Counted from the stretch's first letter, positions 8,924-16,973 are shown. The stretch is 64,000 bases of DNA from Labrys sp. KNU-23 (GCF_008330945.1 NZ_CP043489.1:2429501-2493500); one strand, 5' to 3'. A program made the numbers and translations. Notes: generated by a model not told the origin, from the letters alone.

Positions 8924-11900
8924 CGCTTCTGCGCGATACAGCTTGGCGCCTGAAATATACGCCGGACGATGGCGACCTCGTCCGGCTGTTCTATGTGCCT
9001 GCGTTGCGCTCGGCGACCCGCTATGATCGCCTCACCGGCTATTTCTCGGCGCGCGCCCTGGCGCTCGCCGCCCGTGGCGTCGAGGGTTTGATCGTCAACA
9101 ACGGGCGGATGCGCCTGATCGTCGGCTGCACGCTCGGCGAAGATGAAGTCGCGGCAATCGAACGCGGCGAGTCCCTGCGCGACGCCGTTGAGCGCACCAT
9201 GCTCAAGATGCCGATTCTGTCGGCTGATCCGCGCACGATCAACGCGCTCGAACTGGTCGCCTGGATGGTGGCTAACGGCTATCTCGACGTGAAACTCGCC
9301 GTGCCATGCGATCCCGATCGCCGGCCGATCCGCGATGACAGCATCTTTCACGAGAAGGCCGGGATCGTTGAGGACAAGACCGGCGATCGGCTGGCGTTCA
9401 ACGGCAGCATCAACGAAACCGAATTCGGCTGGACCCGAAACTGGGAAAGCTTCAATGCCTTCACCTCCTGGAACGACGGACCGCGCGTCGATGAGGAAGA
9501 GGCAAGTTTCGCGAAGCTATGGGCCGATAGGGCGCGGCGGGCCATCACGCTCGATGTTCCGACGGCACTGCGAGAACAACTGCTGACGTTCCTGCCCGAT
9601 CCTGAACGGCTTCCGAAACGCCTTATCGAGCATGGCGATGAAGGCGCTGCACAAGTAGCCGGAAGGCTAAAGCCCGGAGTGGAATTGCACGGAGAACCCG
9701 GTACCGTCGCGCCTATACCCAACGCTTCGGTCGATGAAGAACGCCAGGCGGTTTGGGAAAGAATAGCGAACGCGGCTGTCCAGCCGGTGGGCGGAGATCG
9801 CGTCGGTGAGGCGACTTCCGCCGTCGTGCCCTGGCCTCATCAACTCCGGGCCTATCATCGCCTCTACGACAACTGGCCTCCGAAGCTGCTGATCGCCGAT
9901 GAAGTCGGGCTCGGGAAAACCGTGCAAGCCGGGCTGATGCTTCGGCAAGGGTGGCTGGCGGGCAAACTCAACCGCGTTCTCGTGCTCGCGCCCAAGAACG
10001 TCTGCAGGCAATGGCAGATCGAACTGCGTGAAAAATTCAATCTGAACTGGCCGATCTACGATGGCCAAAAATTGACGTGGTATCGATCGCCGGCACGCGA
10101 TCGTGATTTCGAAAAGCCCGTCTCGCGCGAAGCGTGGCATCGTGAGCCCTTCGTGATCATGTCGAGTCATCTGGCCCGCCGGCAGGATCGGCAACGCGAA
10201 ATCCTTGACGTAGCGGAACCCTGGAACCTCGTTGTCCTCGATGAGGCCCATCATGCGAGAACCAAGGGTGCGGGAACACCACAGGCGAAAGGCCCGAACC
10301 GTCTTTTGCAATTGATGCGATCGCTGCGACGTCGGACGGACGGGCTAATCCTTCTGACTGCCACGCCCCTGCAGGTTCATGCGACGGAACTCTGGGATTT
10401 GCTCGATCTCCTCGGGTTGCCACCTGAATGGACACCGGATGCCTTTGTCCGTTTCTTTTCAGAAGTGGCTAGGGAGCCGGTTACGAACGATAGCCTCAAT
10501 TGGCTTTCGGCCCTCTTCCGGGCAAACGAGGCCTTTTTTGGCGACATGTCGCGAGCAGATGCCGAGAAGCAGACACGGCTGAGCAGCCTTAAGACCCGAA
10601 AGGTTCTTCAGGCGCTGCGCGATCCTGTTTCGATCCCGCGCCGCCAGCTTTCGCCGGAAGAACGACGGGCGGCAATCGCGATCATAAAGCGCTCGACGCC
10701 CGTCAGCGCCCTCGTCTCGCGGCACACACGAGAACTTCTACGTAGGTATTTCAAGGCCGGAAAGCTTTCGACCGCCGTTGCCACACGCCTGGTCGAAGAC
10801 CGCTTCATTCCGCTTTCAGCCGAGGAAGACGAGGTGTACCGCCAGGTAGAAACCTACATCTCGCAGACTTATAATGCCGCGGCGCCCGACGCTCGGAACG
10901 CCGTAGGTTTCGTGATGACGATCTACCGGCGACGCCTGGCCTCAAGCTTTAACGCCCTGCGGCAGACGATGGAAAAGCGGAAAGGCGGTGTCAGTGGTCT
11001 GTTGAGCGCGGCTGATGAGGCCCGGATCGACGAGAACATTGCCGATCAGGTCGAAGCGGGTGAAGAGATTGATATCGAGGCCGTGACGGACGATGAGCGC
11101 CGCGCACTCGCCTTCGAAGAGATCGCAACGATTGAGAATATCGTCGACGAGATCAAGCTCCTTCCAACTGACACCAAAGCAATCGAGCTGACGAAGGTGC
11201 TGAGCGAGCTGAAGGATAGCGGCTATCCTCAGGTGATGGTGTTCACCCAGTTCACCGACACGATGGATTATTTAAGAGACTTGCTCGTCAGCGCCGGAAG
11301 CGCCGTCATGTGCTTTTCAGGCCGCGGCGGCGAAGTGCACAACACCGATGGCACGTGGACTTTGATCACGCGCGACGAGGTCAAGCGACGCTTCAAAGAG
11401 GGCCGCTCTGAAGTTCTCGTTTGTACGGACGCAGCCGCCGAGGGGCTAAATTTCCAATTCTGCGGTGCCCTGGTGAATTATGACATGCCTTGGAATCCGA
11501 TGCGAGTAGAACAAAGAATTGGGCGTATCGACCGGCTGGGCCAGAGATTCGCGGATATTCGGATCGTCAACTTGCACTACGAGGATACGGTGGAGGCCGA
11601 TGTCTATCGTGCCCTTCGCGATCGAATTTCCATTTTCGAGAAAGTCGTTGGCGGTCTCCAACCAATTCTTACGCGCCTGCCGCGGCTGATCGAGGAGTCA
11701 GCTCTCTCCAGAACGGCAGATCCGGACGAAAAGAGAAACGAGGCGATCCATGCGCTCGATGAAGCGATCGCCACCGGCCAGGGATCGGCCTTGAATTTGG
11801 ATGACTTCGCAGACGAAGAGCTTGAAGTTCCAATCAGGCCCGACCCCGCTATTACACTATCCGATCTTAGAAGCGTTTTGGATCGTCCAGTGCTGTTGCC

Positions 11901-12078
11901 CTTAGGTTTCGAGGCACTTCCACTCAACGAGAAGGATTATCGATTTTTTGACGGCAATCTCAATCACCCCATTCGTATCACTGTCGATCGGGATTTCTAC
12001 GAGATGCACGCCGACAGCGTCGAATTTTGGACCCCAGGTAGCCAGGCATTTCCGGATTTAGCGCCTTTTCGTCGCTGA
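8920..12078 (+). CDS. PLD-nuclease/SNF2-helicase fusion of the Hma-like operon
   Basis: A 1052-residue fusion. The N-terminal phospholipase-D-like domain has one HxK motif (FHEKAGIV, H144/K146) and the matching NGSINE box (161-166). A SNF2-type helicase follows: DEVGLGKT (Walker A, 327-334), DEAH (441-444), a LTATP motif III, and the C-terminal RecA lobe with TDAAAEGLNFQ and the arginine-finger motif RIGRIDRLGQ (about 836-880). It likely translocates on duplex DNA and may cut with the PLD domain, perhaps as a dimer because only one HKD half-site is visible. Translation appears to start at TTG 8920, which overlaps the methylase stop (TTGA), so it is coupled to that gene. It ends the operon. 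Confidence 0.88.
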   Translation: MTLLRDTAWRLKYTPDDGDLVRLFYVPALRSATRYDRLTGYFSARALALAARGVEGLIVNNGRMRLIVGCTLGEDEVAAIERGESLRDAVERTMLKMPILSADPRTINALELVAWMVANGYLDVKLAVPCDPDRRPIRDDSIFHEKAGIVEDKTGDRLAFNGSINETEFGWTRNWESFNAFTSWNDGPRVDEEEASFAKLWADRARRAITLDVPTALREQLLTFLPDPERLPKRLIEHGDEGAAQVAGRLKPGVELHGEPGTVAPIPNASVDEERQAVWERIANAAVQPVGGDRVGEATSAVVPWPHQLRAYHRLYDNWPPKLLIADEVGLGKTVQAGLMLRQGWLAGKLNRVLVLAPKNVCRQWQIELREKFNLNWPIYDGQKLTWYRSPARDRDFEKPVSREAWHREPFVIMSSHLARRQDRQREILDVAEPWNLVVLDEAHHARTKGAGTPQAKGPNRLLQLMRSLRRRTDGLILLTATPLQVHATELWDLLDLLGLPPEWTPDAFVRFFSEVAREPVTNDSLNWLSALFRANEAFFGDMSRADAEKQTRLSSLKTRKVLQALRDPVSIPRRQLSPEERRAAIAIIKRSTPVSALVSRHTRELLRRYFKAGKLSTAVATRLVEDRFIPLSAEEDEVYRQVETYISQTYNAAAPDARNAVGFVMTIYRRRLASSFNALRQTMEKRKGGVSGLLSAADEARIDENIADQVEAGEEIDIEAVTDDERRALAFEEIATIENIVDEIKLLPTDTKAIELTKVLSELKDSGYPQVMVFTQFTDTMDYLRDLLVSAGSAVMCFSGRGGEVHNTDGTWTLITRDEVKRRFKEGRSEVLVCTDAAAEGLNFQFCGALVNYDMPWNPMRVEQRIGRIDRLGQRFADIRIVNLHYEDTVEADVYRALRDRISIFEKVVGGLQPILTRLPRLIEESALSRTADPDEKRNEAIHALDEAIATGQGSALNLDDFADEELEVPIRPDPAITLSDLRSVLDRPVLLPLGFEALPLNEKDYRFFDGNLNHPIRITVDRDFYEMHADSVEFWTPGSQAFPDLAPFRR

Positions 12079-12200
12079 CGTTATTCGACCGTAAGTGCCG
12101 ATGACATGTCGGGGAAGGCTATGAACAAAAACAGAACATTTGCTTGCCAACGGCCATCCGCATTCGCCATAATCCGCAAATGTCCAATGCGGGGCAAGTT

Positions 12201-13100
12201 ATGGCTACATCTAAATATGGCTCGAACGTCGCAAGAAGTTTCACCACCCTCGATTTCTGGCGGATTTGCGATGAGCTGTCGCTGGTCCAGGCGGCCCTGT
12301 TGATTGCGGGCGAGAATCCAAGCGATGAGGGCATGGAACAATATATCGAGCAATGGCCCATTGAGCGGCAACCGTCCGAATATCGGGCGGCCAGGGCCGC
12401 CCTGATACATGCGGTCATCGGGCGACGCCTGCCGGCAAAGATCGTCTATCAGGCGAGGGATCGGAACTGGGTTTCTACGGGAGGATATGGCTATGAGCCG
12501 CCCGACTCGAATGAACGTATCGTCAAAGACGCCCTGCTTCGCGTGGGCGACAACGATGGCAATGAACGCTTTACTCCATCGCCGGAATTGATCGTCGACA
12601 CTGATCCTGATCCATATCGCACAACGATAATGGTTGATGCGTTGAAGAGCTGGCTGCGTGGGCGCGACTTTCGGCCCCAGTTCTTTTTCCCGGAGAAGGA
12701 TGAACAGGCCAACTACCTTGATCCAGCACATGCACGCTATGCTCCTAAACTCGCTGCCGCAATACGTGCATGGGAGGCGGCTGAGGGCCAAGACTCTGGC
12801 CGATCGCCGAAAACCGTTTTGGCTAAATGGTTGCGCGAACACGCCGTGCAGTTTGGTCTCACGGATAGTGAAGGCAAGACCAACGAAACGGGGATCGAGG
12901 AGTGCGCCAAGGTAGCTAATTGGGAACCCAGGGGAGGGGCGCCCCGAACTCCCGAGGGTTCACTCGCCATTACAGTGGCGACAGGCGCCGCAAAGAAAAA
13001 TTCGGCTCTAACAGCCGACCGCGCGATACCTGGACCTTACACCCACTCGAAATCAAATGGTCTCGGCAAGGATCCTTCGGACGAAGATATCCCATTTTAA
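12201..13100 (+). CDS. Integrative-element protein of unknown function with an SSB-like C-terminal tip
   Basis: A 299-residue protein with no catalytic motif that I recognise. A conserved-looking block near residue 185-270 (DPAHARYAPKLAAAIRAWEA, then LREHAVQFGLTDSEG and AKVANWEPRGGAPRTP) is one I have seen in proteins next to integrases in Proteobacteria. The last residues, DPSDEDIPF, copy the acidic SSB tail (DDDIPF in E. coli) that recruits repair and replication proteins. No OB-fold is apparent, so it is not an ordinary SSB. The ATG at 12201 has GGGGCAAG upstream; an ATG at 12180 is also in frame. Confidence 0.75.
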   Translation: MATSKYGSNVARSFTTLDFWRICDELSLVQAALLIAGENPSDEGMEQYIEQWPIERQPSEYRAARAALIHAVIGRRLPAKIVYQARDRNWVSTGGYGYEPPDSNERIVKDALLRVGDNDGNERFTPSPELIVDTDPDPYRTTIMVDALKSWLRGRDFRPQFFFPEKDEQANYLDPAHARYAPKLAAAIRAWEAAEGQDSGRSPKTVLAKWLREHAVQFGLTDSEGKTNETGIEECAKVANWEPRGGAPRTPEGSLAITVATGAAKKNSALTADRAIPGPYTHSKSNGLGKDPSDEDIPF

Positions 13101-13289
13101 CCTATTGAATATATTTTGGAATTCTAGCCGACGTTGCGCTACAGGGGGATGGGTTTGTCGCTAACTTTCCTGCCTTTATGATCGTCGCGCAGTCGGCTTT
13201 TTGAAACCCTTCCGCCTATTCTCCTTCGCTAGTTTTCGTCACCGTTCTCTGACACCCGGGATGAACCGGGCAATTGTCAGGGAATAGCC

Positions 13290-13505
13290 ATGATTGCCAA
13301 GGAACGTGCGCCTGCACCGCAGGCGCTTCTGCATCGTATCAACGACGTGGTGCGCATGACCAACGTTGGCCGCACTACCATCTATGGCGAAATCGCCAGC
13401 GGCCGGCTGCGCATCGTCAAGCTTGGCCGCGCAACCCTGGTGCGCGACGAAGACCTGCATGCCTGGCTCGATGGGATGTCGGTGAATGCCTCGCGCGCAG
13501 CCTAA
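13290..13505 (+). CDS. AlpA/excisionase-like helix-turn-helix protein
   Basis: A 71-residue protein of the MerR-like HTH_17 (AlpA/Xis) type: LLHRINDVVRMTNVGRTTIY forms the DNA-reading helices, and a short wing (GRLRIVKLGRATLVRDEDL) ends in LHAWLDG. Such proteins direct excision or activate the integrase of P4-like elements. The start has AGGGAATA upstream. It lies 5 bp before the next gene, so the two are probably co-transcribed. The 189-bp gap before it is more A/T-rich (around 13100-13120) and is the likely promoter region. Confidence 0.8.
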   Translation: MIAKERAPAPQALLHRINDVVRMTNVGRTTIYGEIASGRLRIVKLGRATLVRDEDLHAWLDGMSVNASRAA

Positions 13506-13510
13506 CCATC

Positions 13511-14038
13511 ATGGCGCTCGCGACCAAGCAGCGAGACCGGCCGCATGCCCGGCTCTATGCCGAATGGCTGCACTTGCCAGCCTGGGACGCCTTGAGCCCG
13601 GAAGCCATCACCTTGCTCGTCACGCTGATTGCGCGCTTCCGCCCCTTCGACGGCAACTGCATCGCCCTGTCGGACCGGCAGGCGGCGGCGCTGGCGCATT
13701 GCTCCCGCCCGACGGCGGTGAAGGCAGTCGCGAGCCTGGTGGAACTGGGCTGGCTCGAAATCGAGGCCATCGGCTCATTCCGGGGCGCCCGCGACAAGCG
13801 GGTCTCGCGCTATTCGCTCACCTGCCAGCCGCGCTATGCCGGCGAGCCCGCAAAGATGTCTTTTCTCCATTGGCGGCCATTGGCGAGCGGCCAAAAGGAA
13901 AACCGCAAACGGCCTCAATCTGTACCACCGAGGGCCAAGGAACAGACCGATGACAGCAAGCTCCACACCACAACGCCCGACGCGCAAATCGTTGATATCG
14001 CGAGCGCTTCGTCTAGCTCCGGCCGGCCCGTGCATTAG
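13511..14038 (+). CDS. Winged-helix DNA-binding protein of the integrative element
   Basis: A 175-residue protein. A helix-turn-helix segment (LSDRQAAALAHCSRPTAVKAV) is followed by VASLVELGWLEIEAIGSFRGARD, the recognition-helix plus wing pattern of replication-initiator-like or GntR-like winged helices. The C-terminal ~60 residues look disordered and rich in Lys, Gln and Ser. It is probably a replication or copy-control accessory protein, or a regulator, of the element; I cannot place it more exactly. The ATG at 13511 lies 5 bp after the AlpA-like gene and lacks a strong Shine-Dalgarno sequence, so it may depend on coupling. Confidence 0.7.
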   Translation: MALATKQRDRPHARLYAEWLHLPAWDALSPEAITLLVTLIARFRPFDGNCIALSDRQAAALAHCSRPTAVKAVASLVELGWLEIEAIGSFRGARDKRVSRYSLTCQPRYAGEPAKMSFLHWRPLASGQKENRKRPQSVPPRAKEQTDDSKLHTTTPDAQIVDIASASSSSGRPVH

Positions 14039-14122
14039 GTTCGACATAGCTAGTATTGCGGCTGCACCACTGAGGATCAAAAGCCGTCGCCGAATTATGT
14101 CGGGCCATAAAAGGAGCGCGAC

Positions 14123-14806
14123 ATGAGCGGGAAGGCAAAAACCGCATCGCCCAAGACGCCGAAGGTCGAAGACGGCATCGCAAAGAGCCAGGCAATCCTC
14201 ATGACGCATCCAGCCGTCAATGCCGCCGCCATCATCGAGAAATTCAGCGCTTCCGCACTGGGCGAGCCCGGCATCGAGTTGATCGCCGCAGCGGTGGGCG
14301 GCAACATCGATAAAGTGCAGGCCGGCAGCATGAGCGGTTGCGAAGCCATGCTTATGGGGCAGGCTGTAGCGCTGCAATCCCTGTTCATGAGCCTGTCGCG
14401 GCGCGCCGCCGCGCAGGACTACCTCAAACAATACGAGACTTATCTCCGCCTTGCCCTGAAAGCTCAAAGCCAGTGCCGCGCCACGCTGGAAACACTGGCG
14501 GCCATCAAGAACCCGCCGGTAGTTTTCGCCCGGCAGGCCAATATCGCCAACGGCCCGCAGCAGGTGAACAACAGTGTCGCGCTGCCGACGATCCCGCGCG
14601 CGGAAGAAATACAAACTGCGCCAAACAAACTATTGGAGGCGAGCCATGAACAGTCCATGGACACCCGAGCGACGAGCACGCCAAGCGGAAGCAATCAAGA
14701 AGTGGCAGCCCTGGCTGAGGTCGACCGGGCCTCGGAGCAAATCCGGGAAGGCACGATCGGCAACCAACGCATGGAAGGGAGGTCACAGACGAATGATGCG
14801 AGATGA
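14123..14806 (+). CDS. Hypothetical protein of the integrative element
   Basis: A 227-residue protein that I do not recognise as an enzyme. It starts with a basic, Lys-rich tail, then a largely helical region (LMTHPAVNAAAIIEKF, then SCEAMLMGQAVALQSLFMSLSRRAA, then LRLALKAQSQCRATLETLAAIKN). Proteins of this kind are frequent next to integrases in alphaproteobacterial elements. The ATG at 14123 has AAAGGAGCG upstream. The last 53 residues overlap the next gene in another frame and are low in complexity, so the C-terminus may not be conserved. Confidence 0.65.
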   Translation: MSGKAKTASPKTPKVEDGIAKSQAILMTHPAVNAAAIIEKFSASALGEPGIELIAAAVGGNIDKVQAGSMSGCEAMLMGQAVALQSLFMSLSRRAAAQDYLKQYETYLRLALKAQSQCRATLETLAAIKNPPVVFARQANIANGPQQVNNSVALPTIPRAEEIQTAPNKLLEASHEQSMDTRATSTPSGSNQEVAALAEVDRASEQIREGTIGNQRMEGRSQTNDAR

Positions 14807-14870
14807 CGTGCGAGAGATCCGGGGTCTGCTGAAAGAACTAAGTGACCCCGTAACCACGGCGCGTCTCTAA
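14646..14870 (+). CDS. Small basic integrative-element protein, overlapping the preceding gene
   Basis: A 74-residue basic protein beginning MNSPWTPERRARQAEAIKKW and continuing TGPRSKSGKARSATNAWKGG. I recognise this pattern from small proteins repeatedly found in proteobacterial mobile elements; their function is unknown. The start has TTGGAGG 7 nt upstream. The first 161 bp lie inside the 3' part of the preceding gene, in a different frame. The protein-like conservation here suggests this frame is the selected one. Confidence 0.65.
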   Translation: MNSPWTPERRARQAEAIKKWQPWLRSTGPRSKSGKARSATNAWKGGHRRMMRDDVREIRGLLKELSDPVTTARL

Positions 14871-15048
14871 TACAGCCGACTCGGCGCAGCGAAGGGCGCT
14901 ACACGCATCGAAGCGATTTTACTTCTATGCTTGGTTTGGTCATATAGAGAATCACTGTGTCTGCATGTTGACCTTGTACAGTTTGGGAGTCATTGCAGGG
15001 ATAGGCTCAAGAAGTTGCTAGGTAGGCATATTGTTGGAGGGCGGCGAA
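14871..15048. other. Gap between the element genes and the reverse transcriptase
   Basis: This 178-bp stretch holds no convincing reading frame. Some defence RTs use a structured non-coding RNA at this position. I can see only a very short dyad (GCCGA C TCGGC, 14875-14885) and no strong terminator or repeat, so a template RNA cannot be claimed from sequence alone. Confidence 0.3.
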
Positions 15049-16671
15049 TTGTCTTCGGAACTCATCCGCATGACGAAGCTTTTAGATCACGGCTTCTACC
15101 CTGTCGAGTTGCCTCCACCATTCCACACCAAACAATATAGCAAAGCCATCGGCACTCTCGTTCCTTCGCAAAAACATTCGGGAAGCACTACATTTTTTGA
15201 AGGACCCACATTTCGTGGTTCTCTACGAACCTTTGGTGTCGTTAATCCGATTAATTACTTTTTATTATCAGAATTTATCGCAAAAAATTGGATGAATATC
15301 TGTTCAATTTATAAAAAAAGCAAATGCTCGGGTTCAAGGCCGATATTTTCGAATCTGAAGTCCGAAGGAAGAGCTATTAAGTCTGCTTCATTAGGTAAAA
15401 AACGCCAAAACCAACAACATCTTGCTAGTGGATACCCAATTATACTTAGCATTGATATAAATAGGTTTTATAATTCTATTTATACGCACTCCCTTCCATG
15501 GGCGGCTCTTGGCAAAGAGCTAGCGAAGAAAAAGTTTTCAGCGAAAACGCTCAACACCGAATGGAGTGACAAGCTTGATCAACTCGTAAGGAACTGCAAT
15601 CAACAGCAGACTGTAGGAATAGCTATCGGCCCAGATACATCTCGCATCATATCGGAAATAATATTGGCACGAATAGATGCAGATCTATGCGCTACAGGAA
15701 CGCCATTTAAGAGCAGGCAGATACATCACAATATTGATGATTATCAATTTGGAGTGATGGAAATAAGTGAAGCAGAATTAGCACAAAGCCTATTCATGAA
15801 GACGATACGAAAGTATGAATTGAGAGTAAACGACAACAAAACATATATACAACAAGGAATTACGTTTGCACCAAATAATTTCCAGAGACAGTTTGATATT
15901 GTAAGAAAACTAGAAGGAAAAGCTTTTATTGAAGCTTTTTTTGACCTAATTTTTTCACTTTCAGCGGAAAATTCCGATGTCAATGTTATTGGGTACGCCG
16001 TAAAACGTTTTGCCAAATTGCTATCAAAGGCGACCTATCATGATATTGTTCAGGAATACTTACAGCGATTGCTTTTCGCCTCTCCGTTTCAAGCGCGATG
16101 GATACTTCCAATATTACTTGGAATATATCATCATACTGGTAATTTTTCCAATGGTTCGAGGCTTATAATTTGGGGTATAGGGACATCTGCGCGCCGTAAC
16201 GATGTTGGCAGTCTGCTTTGGTATCTCTATGCTGCGTTATTTCTCAGAATAAAATTATCAAAAGATATGTGCGATCTATGTGAAAGTATCACCAGCGAGC
16301 TAGTCGATCTTGTCCTATACCATGGCTACAAAGAAGGTCTCTTCAAGATATCCCTGGGCGCTATGCGGCAGAGGTACAGAGTGTCGGACTTTTCCTCTTC
16401 GAGCTGGCTGCCCTTATATGAAATAGAGAGGAGAGGGTGGGACACTTCGCCGTCGTTCTCGAAATTGGGTAAGGCTGAGGACAAGGACGACTTGTTCGCA
16501 AAGCTAAAAGGGCTTGGCGTGGAGTTTTACAGCACTGACGCCGCTTTTTATCGAGTTGAGGCATTTGACGGCTGGAACCTTGTGCAAAACGATTTTGCAG
16601 AAGCCGACGTCGATAACTTTGATTTCGGCCACCTCCTCGATGATTTGACGGGATTTGAGAACTACGACTAA
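15049..16671 (+). CDS. Defence-type reverse transcriptase (DRT/Abi-like)
   Basis: A 540-residue protein. The N-terminal half is a reverse transcriptase: motif A is ILSIDINRFYNSIYTHSLPW (catalytic D136), motif B is VGIAIGPDTSRIISEIIL, and motif C is HHNIDDYQFG (D230, D231). All three catalytic aspartates are present. The aromatic residue normally preceding xDD is Asn. The C-terminal ~270 residues are helical, without a maturase or X/Zn domain, as in Abi-type and other defence RTs rather than group II intron RTs. No retron msr/msd or intron structure is visible. TTG 15049 has GGAGG 8 nt upstream; ATG 15070 is the fallback. The gene is much more A/T-rich than its neighbours, so it was acquired separately. 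The exact DRT class is not clear. Confidence 0.85.
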   Translation: MSSELIRMTKLLDHGFYPVELPPPFHTKQYSKAIGTLVPSQKHSGSTTFFEGPTFRGSLRTFGVVNPINYFLLSEFIAKNWMNICSIYKKSKCSGSRPIFSNLKSEGRAIKSASLGKKRQNQQHLASGYPIILSIDINRFYNSIYTHSLPWAALGKELAKKKFSAKTLNTEWSDKLDQLVRNCNQQQTVGIAIGPDTSRIISEIILARIDADLCATGTPFKSRQIHHNIDDYQFGVMEISEAELAQSLFMKTIRKYELRVNDNKTYIQQGITFAPNNFQRQFDIVRKLEGKAFIEAFFDLIFSLSAENSDVNVIGYAVKRFAKLLSKATYHDIVQEYLQRLLFASPFQARWILPILLGIYHHTGNFSNGSRLIIWGIGTSARRNDVGSLLWYLYAALFLRIKLSKDMCDLCESITSELVDLVLYHGYKEGLFKISLGAMRQRYRVSDFSSSSWLPLYEIERRGWDTSPSFSKLGKAEDKDDLFAKLKGLGVEFYSTDAAFYRVEAFDGWNLVQNDFAEADVDNFDFGHLLDDLTGFENYD

Positions 16672-16753
16672 AAAATGGGGCGGCTATCTTCGGAAGCCTC
16701 CGACCTTTTCGAATTGCACCTTCGTCGTTGGCCAAAGGAGCCATCCATCTAAC

Positions 16754-16777
16754 TTGGTGGTATTTTTGGTGGTATCG
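16754..16777. promoter_or_regulatory. Right-end GGTGGTAT repeats (integrase arm-type sites)
   Basis: Two direct copies, TTGGTGGTAT (16754-16763) and TTGGTGGTATCG (16766-16777), lie about 60 bp inside attR. They match the repeats before the integrase gene at the opposite end. Sharing between the two ends of the element is the main argument for a recombination role. Confidence 0.6.
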
Positions 16778-16832
16778 ATGCGATGGGAAATTTTTTTATC
16801 TATTATATATCAGGGAGTTATTGCTTATATTT

Positions 16833-16851
16833 GATGCCGGCTAGGGCACCA
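16833..16851 (+). other. attR of the genomic island
   Basis: GATGCCGGCTAGGGCACCA repeats the tRNA-Leu 3' end found at 831-850, with T to G at the fourth base and one G missing from the GGGG run. It marks the right boundary: to its left the sequence is A/T-rich island DNA, and to its right the chromosome returns to high GC. The 302-bp gap between the reverse transcriptase and the SDR gene holds only this site and the arm repeats. Confidence 0.75.
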
Positions 16852-16973
16852 ATCTCTCTTTATGCTGAAGGATGTGCCGCCGTGATCCGTCACGCGCCCC
16901 GCAGTCCTTGCCCTTCCCTCCTGCTTCCACCCGTGACACTCTCCCGGTCCAGCCACATCAGGGAGTGCCCGCC

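Larger units (their letters stand above)
831..16851. mobile_element. tRNA-Leu-inserted genomic island (~16 kb) carrying defence-type genes
   Basis: The island is bounded by direct repeats of the tRNA-Leu 3' end at 831-850 and 16833-16851. It carries a tyrosine integrase at the left edge and GGTGGTA repeats near both ends. It also holds an AlpA/Xis-like protein and several hypothetical proteins typical of integrative elements. Base composition is uneven: the start of the ATPase gene, the middle of the methylase gene and especially the reverse-transcriptase gene are far richer in A/T than the flanking chromosome. No conjugation or phage structural genes are present, so the element is probably mobilised in trans or by its own integrase only. 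The missing G in attR may mean it is now fixed. Confidence 0.82.

Noticed and set aside
2434..12078. DISARM or BREX system
   Set aside because: There is no DrmA/DrmB pair with DUF1998 and no PglZ/BrxL/PglX set; the ATPase is DUF499-like and the methylase DUF1156-like, which fits Hma better.
12201..13100. Single-stranded DNA-binding protein because of its DEDIPF end
   Set aside because: Length and sequence lack an N-terminal OB-fold; only the tail is SSB-like, so it is kept as an unknown protein.
15049..16671. Retron or group II intron reverse transcriptase
   Set aside because: No msr/msd-like inverted repeats or intron domain V/VI nearby, no maturase or Zn/HNH domain, and the C-terminus is long and helical.
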